From NCBI GenBank assembly GCA_008931825.1, contig QXVZ01033308.1, positions 27,373-91,372 on the forward strand: a stretch of DNA of 64,000 nucleotides, read 5' to 3'. Within the stretch, counting starts at the first letter, position 1. Each line of letters starts with the position of its first letter. The notes beneath the pieces were generated by a model. The model saw only the letters and a list, made by a program, of their open reading frames with translations, searched no databases and had not been told where the DNA came from. Below, piece by piece: positions 1 through 16,603 of the stretch. Source of the stretch: Phallusia fumigata (taxonomy: Eukaryota > Chordata > Ascidiacea > Phlebobranchia > Ascidiidae). The position numbers and the translations under genes were made by a program.

Positions 1-3000
1 ATTCAAATACCTTTGAGACCAAACAGATAACCACCCAAAACAGCTGTTTTGTAGATTCAAAATCTCCTTTGGAACTCGCGTTAGTAACATACCCGCCGAA
101 TTACCGCCGGGATTCAAAAGCGTTGCTATTATCCAAATCCTTGTGGTCTAAAGAAAATATCAGACGGTTAGCCGAGTTCTTTGGGCCAATCGCGTGCCAA
201 TTCTTTCACAATGGCAACGCACAGAAACACCCGAATTCCAGCTTTTCGGGGATTCCTACCAATCAGTGTTAACCGCAAACGACTCTAGCAATTGTCGCCT
301 TGTTGCCAGCAGCGCCCGGCGTCGACAGCTGACAAAGCGACAAAAAGTGATTCACCTACGCTTTAGATCCAATGGGCCTTTTGTGGTAGCGTTTGGGGCT
401 TTCGTTCTGCGTGGGAAAGTGGTTCTTCTGTCGCTGCAACAAAAACACTCGGGCGATATCGTTCTTGACTCACGAAGGCACTTACTCCGTACAGTGTGGA
501 TTAACAGCCATTTATCAACAAGCTCTGCTGCTGGCTTCCTTGATTGGATAAAGCGCGGGGAATTCCGGCACTAACTTAGTGATAGCGTGCAGCTGCAATT
601 GCCAGCACTTGCGCCAATTTTGGTATTTTTCGTCATTGCCTATGTAGTTAATTTAAAGGCTTGGTGGTTTACCAACGCTGGGTTCGACTCCAATCACTTT
701 AAAAACTTCACAGAGCATCTCGTATTGATGCGTGGGTTGTGATAGCCGTATAAACGTTTTTACAAGTGGCCATAAAATTAGAACGTTAAGTGTGCATAAA
801 ATGGTACTTTAAACGCATAGTGCCTTCAATAAAACATTTACCTTTTTTCTTGGGCGGCCTGTTTTCACTTAAACTGAAAACTGGATTTTCGATAACCTCT
901 CGTTTAAACTATAAACATAGTGAGTCACCTTACTGTGATAATGTCATACACAGTGATGCAGCGACATTTGAAATTGTTCACCACATGTACGGCAATAAAC
1001 GACTTTTTGCGATAATCCTGTAAATCCGGGCGTCACAAACTCAAGCGATAAAATCCAGCTTAACGCAGATTTTCCGGAGCAAGCCACATCACGTCTATTA
1101 GTTACGCAGCATGCTCATTAGTTTATCTTAAGTCTCAATCCTATACGTGGTAATATTCTTGTTTTTACGTTTGGAAATGTCTCCGCACAACCACATTGGT
1201 TCGATGGGTCATCCTTCGTACACACGCGTCGTGGCGGCATGACATTTCTTTTCCGTGAAGTGTTTGGCGCTTTACATCGAAGTGTTTCTGGTTAATTGGC
1301 AACTACGAAATGGTATAGGGCAATCCAACGCAAAATAAAGTTTATGCAGTCGACGCGTAACTCGCTTTAAAGTCCCTAAAGGTCAATTTGAGTTTCTTGC
1401 TAAGATAACCGTGCGATTTAGATTCGAAAACCGGACCAGCAGGTCTGGCAGATTGCCTATAATCTCCTGTTTATCGGCAGTTGCGCCGAAAGAAATCTCG
1501 TACTTTGCGTGTTGGCGCAAATGCCAACTTTTGTCATGCGCCTGAACTTTCGCACCACATTTTGCGCATCTGATTAAAGGTCAAAATAACCCAGTTCAAC
1601 AGAGGATACACACGTGTGGTCAAGCGGTAACACAACGTAATGTGACCCCCGATTTACCTTCAGCTTCGAACGTTTGGCATCTTTCTACCAAAAGCTACCG
1701 GATATTTTTTTTGCTGTCCACGCTAAACCAGCTTCGGGCCGCGAGGTATTTCTGCGGCTATTTCCCGAGCTGACACATTAGGGCGAAATCTGTTATCGGA
1801 GCTGACCGCTGCGCGATAGAACCCATCAAACACGCGGAAACCGCAAACAGCGGTCGATGGAAAACCACAGCGAAATGAGTCAAGCTGTCAATCAACTCGC
1901 CCGGTCGTGCTTGATTCGCGCCCAGTGCCCATCCTTGGATTGACAACGAATGGAAACATCAATGGGTGGCGATGCAGATTCAGCATGAAAGGGAAAGGAA
2001 GTTGCAAAAAAGCGCCAGGGTCTAATGGATCTCACTCCTGAAGCGAGGAAACCTGCTGAAACAACACCAACCGTTGTAATGTGGCTGTCGATACCCAGTT
2101 GATGAATCGCTGACGAGGTCGCTGTGCAAAATGCGCCGATGCAGGCTGAATAAGCGGGATGTTTTGGTTTTATAACGCATGAATGACTGGCACACACCGC
2201 GCGCATGCGCTTCCGGCGAAAGGGAAGCGAAACGTAAACACGATATGCCCTACAATACCAGATGTAAACACACGAAACACGTGACATAGGGAAGCCCAAT
2301 AAACCTCAATGTGTCTACAGGCTTTCGTGCCACCTCAGTCCAGCTTCCTCGGTGGTCATTACGTCCCTGCGCAGAATTACAGGCGAAAAAAGGCGCCACA
2401 TTGTACCAGTCGGGATGTTAGGGTGGTACTGTTTTCTTAAATGCAAATGTTGGGCTAATGCCTGCAGCTACCGCACAACAAAAAGAGGTAGACTCTTGGT
2501 TCTTTCACAGTGCCCGCTAAAGTGCCGTCCACCGACCAGCTGTTCCCCCAACCGTGACCAACCGCGGCTTAATATTTCATCAACTGTCCCCTTTCTTTAC
2601 TTTGCTGACGTATCGCGTGACAACCTTTGACCCGAACCCCTTTTCTCGGTGTAGTTGGGACATGGTGACAGATGGCTGACGCGCGCAAGAGCATGTTTCG
2701 TGCATTTGCGGTGTCTCTAGCTGTGCACTAATGCAATAGGCCGCTCAACGAATCCATATATTCTTTGGTGATTTAAAGCGCCGTAGCGGCAGTTGTTTTG
2801 GGGACGTTGTGTTTTTATTATTGTGTATGCTGTCTCAGTGCAAAGATGATTGTGCTGGCGGTTGGTCTTCCGTGAATTGTGTGGAAGAATGGAGGGGTCG
2901 TTACTTGCTGAGCGACAATGCTGTGTACGTTTCGACAACAGGGGATAGAGGACGTAACTAATAACGCAAAACCGTGGCGGAAATTCCTTCTCCGTGCGTC

Positions 3001-5569
3001 CCGCAAATATGAGGTGTGCGGACATGCAGCCAACCGCATAACAAAGACTTGCACCATCCCGTCGACCGACAACACGCGCAATTTCCTTATTTTCAAAACA
3101 TAACTAAGGAGGTCCGCCTCACACGCGTACAACCCGATACAGCCAAACCAAAACATGCACCATTAGTGCCAAACAACACCACCACCTCTTGGGAGGCGGT
3201 CCACCGATAGGGCGTTACTCTCTTGGCATACGAAGTCAATATCCAAGCCCTGCCCGTCCATTTCAATTTCCGTCAGAGTCAGATTAGGCTTGCTGGCCGA
3301 ATTTCTTGCATCTGCTGCCTGCGCTCCTGCATATTTCATTACCCACGTTGTCCGGTGGATCTCCACTGTTTTCCGCGTTGCATTATTCATGTCGATGTAG
3401 CGAGGGTGCGTGCCCCCATGGCGCAAACACAATTTGCCACGCGGGTCGCCGGAATTAAAAACTCAGACCGCGGGAGAGCCTGGGTGACCTGTCACACTGC
3501 GGGGGCCTCTAAACACGCAGCATTTGGACGTTAAATCAATGCTAAGTTGTCACCCGGCGTGTTAATAGTTTCCACGCTTTCCGCTTGGTCAACAGAGCTC
3601 GTGCGAATGGATTTGCCACGCCCGCGGTACCACAGGCCTGTCTATTCATATGAGGTCATTCGCTATGCGAAACAAAACTCCACAAGCTGTGGTAACATGC
3701 AGCGAAACTTCATTCAGTAAAAGCTTCGCTACTCAGCTATTCCATGTCCCACATCGTTGTAATGTGCGGATGCCTGGTCAAGCACCGACACAATAGCTAT
3801 AGGAAGCAGTAGTTTCGGTTTGCAAGCCTACCAGGAAGCGGGGGCTTACGCTAAGCGAAAAAAAACGTGGGCTTTGTGTAGATAAAGCGAGGTGACGTTA
3901 CGCACATATGGAAGCGATGACGTTCGACCATTGTTGTTCATCACAACGTCGAGGAGTTGCTCCAAAGCACTAGGGTATGCATTTTGCGTTACAAAACCGA
4001 ACTATAGTGGTACGATGCTCTCAAGTTCTGCTCTGGTTTCCAGGGGATTTCGCACGATTTAGCATCAAAACATTGTTTGGAGCAGTAGAAAAAAGCAATC
4101 CAAAAATAGACCCCCGAAACCGCTTCCCAAAATTGCACCGTCATCTAGCCCTCAATCGATTAGGGACTGTCGACTATAAATATTGACTTGCCACCTATCG
4201 ATGCGGCTGCACAAATAAACACACCGGGAGGTAATACGCCGCCCGCACATCTGTCTTATTAAATAGCCGCACCTGACATTTGCTGCTGTACATTCTTTCC
4301 GTCAAGGCCTTGCATTATGTTGTGGTGGCGCACATACTTCAGGCCAGAAAATAGGGGTAAAATATAAAGCGTGGTGATTCATTTGTTGAACTCTGCGAGA
4401 TGTAAGTTCAGTTAAACCACGCCATCCAAGTACCTTGTTTGCATACTGTTGTAACGTGTGTGTGGTTCCTAAAAAAGGATCGAAACTATTACAGTGCAAT
4501 CTCGCGTCCCACCGAAAACCGATGGCTCAATGGGGATTTACGTTTCGTTTTACAAGTTCAGACTCCCCTGCGCGGCTGTCGTTTCTGTGAAATGTTTGTT
4601 TGATTCCGACTCATGCAAACACGGGGCCGTCTCTTCGATCTCCGTCAGTTTGGGCGCCTGAATGACCTTTGAATGTTATTCCCATCGTATATCCCTCAAT
4701 TTTCCCACCAGTGACGCTTGTTGTTGGAGCTCGCCTGTGTGTGGAACTTCGTAGTCCTGGAAATCTGTAGATTTTGAATGTATGTGAACGGTATTACTGA
4801 TTCGTAAGCACCTGTATAACCTTGAAATGTTTGTTGCGCGATATTGAATTTGCGTTACTGTGGTCGGCATTGAAGCCTGTCAATCCAAACTGTCAGTCAC
4901 AATACCGTTCAAGCCACAAAACCACAGTTTACTGAAACTTTAAACGCGCCGCGAAGAGCTCAAGGCGTATCACAGGGGACTAGTCATTCTCGAATCCCTA
5001 CACTGTCAAACCAACCGAATCTAAAAGAAATTACGCGTACAAATCCTCAGCCAGCCGCTCCCCTTGCGTTTTACACCCGCATTCAGTGCTTTCGCTTTAG
5101 TCGTGATGCCAGGATCGGGGTATTGTGTTATGAAATGACATTGTATATTCTTGGCGGGCCTCGGGTTTTGGTTTCCGTCCTGTCGCAACCGCGCCCGCTC
5201 TGCCACTCTTAACGCGCAACGCACCATTTACTTCAATTAAGCGCGTCGCCCTACCGGAAACAGGCGGTTTACTTAGCTCCTAGCTACGGTTACTAACCCA
5301 ATTCCGCCCGTGCAGTTCAACTAGTGGAGATAAAAGCGGGTGGGTAAGGGGTCATGGAAACGGGCGGCAAAATGAGACACAGATTTTTGTATACCCGGAG
5401 AATCCGAACCCTAAATATAGAGTAACGGGGATATTGTTCTGCTCTGTACAAAGGAGTTACTTTAGTTCCAATCGTAGCATTTTCTTAAACATATCTTGTA
5501 GGTTTATAGTCGTTTTTTTACAGTAACTCCAATTTACCCCTATTCACACTTTTTACTTTATAGTTACAG
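1..5569. other. Anonymous region: intron and/or intergenic, no gene supported
   Basis: About 5.6 kb with no exon I can support. Open frames reach only about 145 codons on either strand, do not resemble any family I know, and are not linked by convincing splice signals. The sequence looks richer in CpG and GC than the introns further right. Because a terminal coding exon starts at 5570 behind a good acceptor, at least the right part is probably the last intron of that gene. Earlier exons could be hidden here or lie left of the window. Confidence 0.5.
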
Positions 5570-5740
5570 GAAGAAGTCAGCATCGATCTCGATCAAATCA
5601 CACTCGCGTGTGGCATCGGTTTAGCTGATCCCTGTCGCCGCAAGTCCCATTTCGACTTCTTCGACTCGGACACAGACGAAGTCCGAATGCTGATCGAAAG
5701 TTCCGACAACTCGTGGCTCACGAGCGACCTTTTGTGGTAG
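5570..5740 (+). CDS. Probable terminal coding exon of an unrecognised gene
   Basis: A pyrimidine-rich acceptor (tttatagttacag) is followed by 56 open codons and TAG at 5738-5740. The peptide starts EEVSIDLDQITLACGIGLAD and ends SSDNSWLTSDLLW; it is acidic, Ser/Asp-rich and has no repeat or transmembrane segment. The same frame carries a stop just upstream of the acceptor, as expected for an intron. Codon choice (many GAC, TTC, CTC, AAG) resembles the proven genes in the window. I do not recognise the protein, and the phase-0 start is an assumption. The rest of the gene must lie at lower coordinates, inside or left of the window. A chance open frame is the alternative. Confidence 0.55.
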   Translation, partial: EEVSIDLDQITLACGIGLADPCRRKSHFDFFDSDTDEVRMLIESSDNSWLTSDLLW

Positions 5741-8401
5741 AATGATCAACGTCGCTTGTGCCACGAGCTGGCGCCCGCCTCTCCAAGTGCAATTCGCCTT
5801 TTTCACGCGCTCGGTACAGGTGGAGCACAACTCAAAACGCTCCGTTTACAAATACATTGGATGTACCTCAAGTTTACCTCCAGCACTACCGACTCATGGT
5901 TATGCTAAGTCGGCTTCCCTTTGCCTTATTCTTAAGCCCTTTTCCCTATTCTTTAACTCCCACTCTTATTTACTCGGTATCGCCTGTGCACAGTCACCAT
6001 TTGTGAACTGAATGCTGTACGGTTGCAAAAATGAACATGACTTGTCGCTGTTTGTTGTTGACGTCCTGTACATACCGATATACACAACCCGTACTTTCAT
6101 TCGTGTTCTGCGGTTTTTCGGTTTTGTCGTCCTCGCCTGATGTACAGTGTATGGATTGACTTGTCTTTGTACACACGGATCGTGATGTAGTTGCTGGTAT
6201 TTGAATGTGTGCGCCCTGTTATTGACGTTGTTGTGTGTGTGTCTCTGTAAACACTTCGGTTGCATCTGCGATAGTTTGTTTGTAGTCGTACCAGTTGTTT
6301 CACCGTTTGACTGTGCATCGAGCGCCAACGGAGGTATCTCGCCCCACTCACATACGTACCCACCCACCCAACCGCCTGCATACGTGCTGCCCCGTGTCTG
6401 CAACTTTACCAGACTGTTTGGGGGCTTGGCTTTTTGTACCTAAAGTGCACATAATGTACAAACATCGCATTGGTGGTTTTTGCCACAAACCTTTCTTTCT
6501 ACACATGGGTGAAGGCAGGCTTTAAGGTACCCGACAAGTCTGGTTTCAAGACCTTGTATCTTTCCCATTGCGCTGCCTGTTTATCCCCCACATATGTTGG
6601 AGCCTGCTTTTTTCTCCTCAATCGTTCCTGCTTGAATTTGTAAAACCTGCCTGTTCTACCCAGAACCTTTCTGTTTTGAATGTTGATTGTTCATTTTTTT
6701 GTACATAACTCTATCGTTTGCCCTCCGCTGGCTGGAGATGCGACACCCCCGAACACGTTCTTTGTTTAGTTTTTACTCTTGTTCTTGACGCTGTTTATTT
6801 TTCCTTCTTTCTTTTCTTGGTTTTCTTGCGCTGCGTGCATTACGATTGCGTCAAATGACGTTAATGCATCCATTAAAAAACACCTGTAAAAAGTGAGTGG
6901 CTGGTTAGAAAACAAACCTGTTATGCGTTTCAGATATATTATCGACCGGCAAACCAGTTTCACAGCAGTTAAAGTTTAAAAATTCAGTTCGTACTATGTT
7001 TTAGCCGATTGTTTCCATGAGAATCCATTCCGAACAAATACCATCAAAGAATACAAAATAGGGTTTCATATTTGTTGGTGTTTAAAATATGACAAAAACT
7101 ACCCTGTTTTGACTCTCCGATTACGAAAAGTCCGAAGCACATAACCCATTAAAATTTTGGCGCTCCAAGAATTGCAAACAATTGCTTCTACCCATGGCGT
7201 AGTGTTGCCGGAGCGTGCTACAGCTCCGGCCGCCAACTCTGAAAGTGAATAATGGGTCTATGGGCCGAGAAGAGGTAATATAAGGATGATGACTTAATTG
7301 TGGATGGTTGATAGTTGCTCGTCATGGAAAATGTTGGTATTGCAACACTGCGACTTTATTAACGTTGAATAATATCTTCGTTTTGAAGGGCCAATGGTAG
7401 GTTTATGCAGAGAGCTGTAGAGCTTCGGTAGCGTTGTGCCGGTTTGGGCCTTCTCCCAACACTCAAGCGTCAGATTCAACGGATTTCAATAACCAACATT
7501 TGATCAAGATATAATAACTATGATTTATTAGCTCGTAGGTGTTAAACTTTAGGGCGAAAACATCCCCTTAAGGCCTAAAAACAACCTTTCGCCTCCCAAA
7601 CCTGACACCTGAGGGTTAAAACACCCCGACGAAAACCACCAGAAAACAAGGAACTGCCTAATACTTAACCTCGAAACAAAAAATTAGGAAAGCTGTGAGC
7701 CGTATTAAACAGGTTGGAAAGAGGCATGGGGAGGTGAAAACTTCCCGAAACCGGTATAAAGCGACAAAACTCCGGCAAAATCGCCCAAAGGTGATTTTTT
7801 GTTGCATTTTTGACCCCCAAATCGGAACACAGCCATGGCTTTGTTGTCTTTAAATTGGGTGAATTTTTATTTTTTAATCCGGTTGCAAATGGTTAAGAAA
7901 GACAAAAAGCCAAAAGCAAGTTTGAAACTAAAATATTTCGGCGAAAACCGCCCCAAAACTGGAATTATTTTCGATTTTTACTCGTAAACTGAAAAACCAT
8001 AAATTTGCCATTTTTACACAAACAGAAGATTAAAATCGAATTTTTTGCTGGTAATATAAAGTTGTAAACAAGTTCCATACATTGCATCAACAATTCGCGC
8101 TTACACATTTAATGGACATGTAGGTGATGGAAGCTTTAGTATTCCGCGCGTAAGCGTGTGGTCTGTCGGTTGAAACGCGGGAGAACGCTTAATAAGTTTG
8201 TGAGGGTTGGATCAGCTTTCATACAATGTTTTGACAGTTTGTTAGTTTACTCGGTTTGAGCAACAGAAACACTATTGGACCACTTAATAAACTATGCATA
8301 TTGTCAAAAGCTCAAATCACTAATGGAATAGTGCTTGATCAACTTAATGATCTGTTTATTGAGACATTGTTTACGATTTGTACAAAAAGGCACGTTTTGT
8401 G
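5741..8401. other. Probable 3'UTR, then intergenic upstream of DDX43
   Basis: The left part (to roughly 6.75 kb) is T-rich on the + strand, with TG-rich runs near 6220-6260, and looks like the 3'UTR of the exon ending at 5740. No clear AATAAA was found. From 7540 to 8050 there are loosely repeated G/C-flanked A-runs such as ggcgaaaac and ggtgaaaac, which look like degenerate repeat DNA. No coding region was recognised. Confidence 0.4.
6067..6074 (+). promoter_or_regulatory. PUF (Pumilio)-type site TGTACATA in putative 3'UTR
   Basis: TGTACATA matches the known TGTANATA Pumilio recognition motif. A second perfect copy lies at 6700-6707. Both fall downstream of the terminal exon at 5570-5740, so they would be in its 3'UTR if transcription runs that far. 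An 8-mer can occur by chance; the pair is suggestive only. Confidence 0.25.
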
Positions 8402-12583
<4,182 letters not shown>

Positions 12584-12709
12584 AGATCACAGTTTTCACT
12601 ATTTTAAACAAGAAACCATGTTTTTTGCCTTCTCTGGTAATGATCGTGATTTTTTGAAGTTGTTGATAAACCTGTTCGTTTTCTTTCAAAATTATGCTGA
12701 AATAGAAGC

Positions 12710-12715
12710 AATAAA
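12710..12715 (+). terminator. AATAAA polyadenylation signal for the DDX43-type gene
   Basis: First AATAAA after the DDX43 stop at 12581-12583, about 127 nt downstream, on the coding strand. Confidence 0.6.
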
Positions 12716-15700
12716 CAATTCAATCCAAGGTTTGATGAATAGACTTTGAGCTGTGCAACGGCCGTGCTTATGAAAAAAATTTGTAGCGAATTAAACGGTG
12801 ATTTAACTGGAAGAAAGATCTATTTGACTGCACGCTTGATTTGAATATCTAGACTGCACGTTTTCGGGATTTTTCAGTGGTTTGTCGGTGTCGATTCCGT
12901 TTTGCAAAGCTAACTACACATAATTAAAAGCACTTTAACTCAGAAATACGACCAGTGGAGGTTTGAACGGGTTGTGGAGGCATTGAAAAATGATATTTTT
13001 TATTGGGGCTTTTATAACGAATAGCTATGATAAGGAAGGAAAAGGCAGTGTGTACTTATGTGTTACCACAACATGTAAAAAACAGGAAGTGAACGTCGGC
13101 AATGTGGGGCTCGGAACGCCAAACCTAGGCCTAGCAATTGCGGCGCCAACTAGCGGTAAGAAATATGGGATTTTTCCAGCTGAAGAGTAACAAATATCAG
13201 CACTTGGGACTGAACATAGCATGTTTACGTTGCAGAACATGAGTGCATGTTTTCATCAGGTTTGTTTTTTTTACCATTACATAGGGTGTAATGAAAAATG
13301 AAAAAACGAGAGACATTTCCTGGCACAGCCGATATGACACAAGTTGTGGTTACCACACAGGGGCGCTAAAACGTGTTGTTCCGTTCATAGTATATACGCT
13401 ACGTCAAATCGACAACGATTCGAAAAGCACGAGCTTGTAAAAGGGTGTTTCCCTAAACAGCCACTATGCATTTAACAAAAAAATTTGTTATTTTGCTTGT
13501 CATAGCTTCGTTGTCCAACGCCGAGCTTTTGTGTGGCTGTTGGCAACGAACTCATATTAAAAATGAGATTTACGAAAGAGGTCATAAGTGACCGGCAATT
13601 ACGAAATATTAACCGGTCACTTATGACCTCTACGCTTTTGTGCGAGTTATTTTTCACCTCTTTGTATTTATTTTTATTCCAACATGTGTAATGTGTCTTA
13701 CAGTAATGTCACGGCCCTAAAAAGACATTTTGCATGAAACATCACAACGTTTTTTCCACTGTCCAAAAGCTTGACCGTATTGTAAATTTGATGGCTGGTG
13801 TAGCAACATCGTATTCCCAAAGAGTACAAGTAAACGGAATTAATACACAAAATGTCACCGATGACGCAAGTCATGCAATCAACGAAACAATTAACGAATA
13901 TGGGCACGTCACTTTTTTGTGGTTTCTAAACAAGGGGACGTTAAAACGTGTAGGTTTTAACGATCATGGTATCGAAACCCGCTGCTCTATCACAAAACCT
14001 GTTCTGGTGTGTGACGTCATTCGGTCAATACAGAATTCGTGGAATCGCGCGCGCTTCAGATTTTTCCGTTTTTTGTGGCTTTGGTTTGGCCTCATCGCTT
14101 TTCGTTTCTTTGTTTCCTCCGATGGGTTTCCGTCTGTTTTATCAAGTTGGTGCCTAAGTTTGCGTTTGTAACGTATTCAACCAAAAATGCACTATTTGTT
14201 TGACCTTACACAGATTATCGTCGTTTTAAATTTGCGCTTGAGCACACTTCTACAAGCCCCGGAAAGATTTTTGAATACCAATTAATGGGAAACTGACAGG
14301 TGAATCAATCGATGACGTTGAGTGTCCTGTCACGTGATTGCAGTTTGGACATATCTTGTTTCCTGTCACAACCGTTGTCGTCACAGTTTGAAGTGAAAGT
14401 GACGCAACAATCAGGAAAGTACTGGTTTTATTGTGGTCAAATTAGACTGTGGAAAATATATATTTCCTTTTTCTCTCCAAAAATAGAATGCAATCGAAAT
14501 CAGCAAAATCTAAATGAGCACTTTCCACGTTTTTATTAGTGACGCTCCTATTCTAAACCGACGTATTTCGGTTGCTACGTTCCTGTCAACGTTTGTCCAA
14601 AATTCGTATTTGCGTAGTGGCAAACATTGAAACTCGCGCGTTGTTTTTTAATGGTCAAACCACGTCCCCAAAAGTCCAGGTGACTTACACAATTAAAGTT
14701 TGCTATGCTCCTGAAGTTTTGGTTTGACCAACAAATTCGTTATGTTCTTGCTTGCGTAACTTTGGTCGTTACCACGTGGGAACGGCCCATGACCGGCATT
14801 CGTCAAATGCGCAGTTTTTTGTGTTTGTGGCATTTCGTTAAAGAACACAACATACGTCTTATTTTGCATTAAAAATCGCCACTGAAGTGAAAACAAAATA
14901 ATCGCAAAGTTTAGGTGATAAAAAATGCGGAACGTTTTCCTACCGATTGCATGTGGATGTCATGCGCAAAAGACTGATAATATCCGGGCAAGTACCGCCG
15001 TATGTCCAGCAACAGCGCGTCAACTGAAGCATATGTGGCACATAAGGAACCCAACATAAAATGCTTCCGATCATCATATTTACCTAATACGAAATCCGGA
15101 ATTTTACCCTTGCGCTCATTTGAGAAAACGCACAAGCTCTACAAACACGCTTCCTTTTATTCATTTCTGCCCAGGTAATTTCGAGGTCAACAAGAGGACA
15201 AATTAAACAACCTTATTTCGTTATTGACGTCTATTGTTTGTGTTAGCATTGGTCTTTCCGTGTCTACAATCGGCGTTGACTTCCTCTCAGTGTCGTAACC
15301 TGATTGTAATCAGACGGGGGACGCTCCACTTTTATGTGGTTGATTACTTTTTGAAAAATTGTCGACAAACGTTTGCCAAAAGATCATTGACAAACCGTTA
15401 TTATGCCCGATTCTAGCAGTTTGCAAAACAATCTTTGATAATTTTCCGTTTCCGTCACGAACGGCAAGATTTCCTAGTGAACTTACGTTTGCGAAATGTT
15501 AAAGGCAGTCTGGTCAAAAGTCTTGAAAAAAATGAATATTATTTTTCAGGCTAATATATTTTCGGCAAAAATTACCGGCGGTTGGAAATAGTCGTAAATG
15601 CGGAAAAAAAATTGTTAATGTTGTTTTCGTTTTGTGGACAAAAAAACATCCACCAACAAATCCTGCTACAATAAAACCGCGCTATAAACGTCAACGATGA

Positions 15701-16503
15701 CCTGAAACGGTTTTCTTGTGAATTTTCCCCATATTAGCAATATGAACGTTGTGGTATTCCCGGGGGATCTACCACAAGGTGGTTTTGCTTTGGTATCAAC
15801 TGTTGTTATTGTGGTGAAATCGCGCAAAACCGCAAATCAATATTGCTGTACCAACCATCAAACAATATTGTTGCCAGACAATCAGTCTGCAAAAAAACTT
15901 ATAAAGGACTTACGTCTGTTTTAAATTTTTTCACATGTCCAGATGTCTGTTTTACATCGGTTTATAACTTAAAAATTTAAACTTGTGAAAACGGTTGCGG
16001 TTTCAACCAAGATTGTTGTCATGCACAATTTGCTATCATTTTCCTCGAAACAATATTGTTGCATAAAATTAAAACAGGGCCTTATAAAAGCACCACAGAT
16101 TTTTTCACCTGACAAAAAATGAGTGCCACACGCCTATACCTTCAACTGTTTCAAACAAGAACAATCTATGACAATGGAATTCATTCGTAGCAAACGGGCC
16201 TGTAGGCAAAATGACGATGCCGAAGAAACAGAATTAAACGCACACGCACGTTATACTTCAATTACTTCAATGCTAAATATATACCACTATCGCCAATCCG
16301 TTACTTTGAAAAGGGTATCGGATTGGAGTCATTTATGTCGTATTTGCTTTAACGTCCCCAGGTGAAATCTACCTTTGCGTCTATTCGCGCACCGCGTGTA
16401 CAAAAATAGAATCACGTAAAAAACGGAAACATATCGGCAAATAATGGAAAAAAGAATGAAAAGAACCAAAGTATTTTCTGCGCAAACCATCGCTTTCGGC
16501 GCT
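12716..16503. other. Intergenic region, no gene recognised
   Basis: About 3.8 kb between the DDX43 polyadenylation signal and the TATA box of the next gene. The longest frame (13734-14171, 145 codons) has no recognisable content or splice support. The only clear structure is the perfect hairpin at 13577-13631. Promoter elements of the small secreted gene are expected at the right edge. Confidence 0.6.
13577..13631. repeat. Perfect 19-bp inverted repeat with 17-nt loop
   Basis: The left arm 13577-13595 reads agaggtcataagtgaccgg; the right arm 13613-13631 is its exact reverse complement; the loop is 13596-13612. The match does not extend outside the arms. Each arm contains aggtca and tgacc half-sites of the kind bound by nuclear receptors. 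It could be a stem-loop in a transcript, a tiny MITE or a regulatory palindrome. Confidence 0.7.
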
Positions 16504-16509
16504 CGCCTT

Positions 16510-16515
16510 TATAAA
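16510..16515 (+). promoter_or_regulatory. TATA box of the small secreted protein gene
   Basis: TATAAA in the context gcctttataaaccgac, 94 nt before the ATG at 16604. Transcription starting 25-30 nt downstream would leave a 5'UTR of about 60 nt and place the out-of-frame ATG at 16528 before or at the start site, making 16604 the first usable ATG. Confidence 0.55.
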
Positions 16516-16603
16516 CCGACACAAGCAATGTTGTTCCACATTCAAACAGCTTCGTTCAAACCATCATCATCTACAAGAAGAAAAGACATCGCTAGAAGAA
16601 AAA

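Noticed and set aside
655-700. tRNA-like string ggttcgactcc
   Set aside because: It resembles a T-loop, but there is no matching A box, acceptor stem or anticodon arm upstream.
1892-2299. 135-codon minus-strand frame in the left anonymous region
   Set aside because: No recognisable motif and no splice or polyadenylation support; expected by chance in GC-richer DNA.
5966-6403. 145-codon minus-strand frame opposite the putative 3'UTR
   Set aside because: It is low-complexity, the complement of T/G-rich sequence, and has no family resemblance.
13734-14171. 145-codon + strand frame in the 12.7-16.5 kb gap
   Set aside because: No signal peptide, domain, splice partner or promoter; composition looks non-coding.
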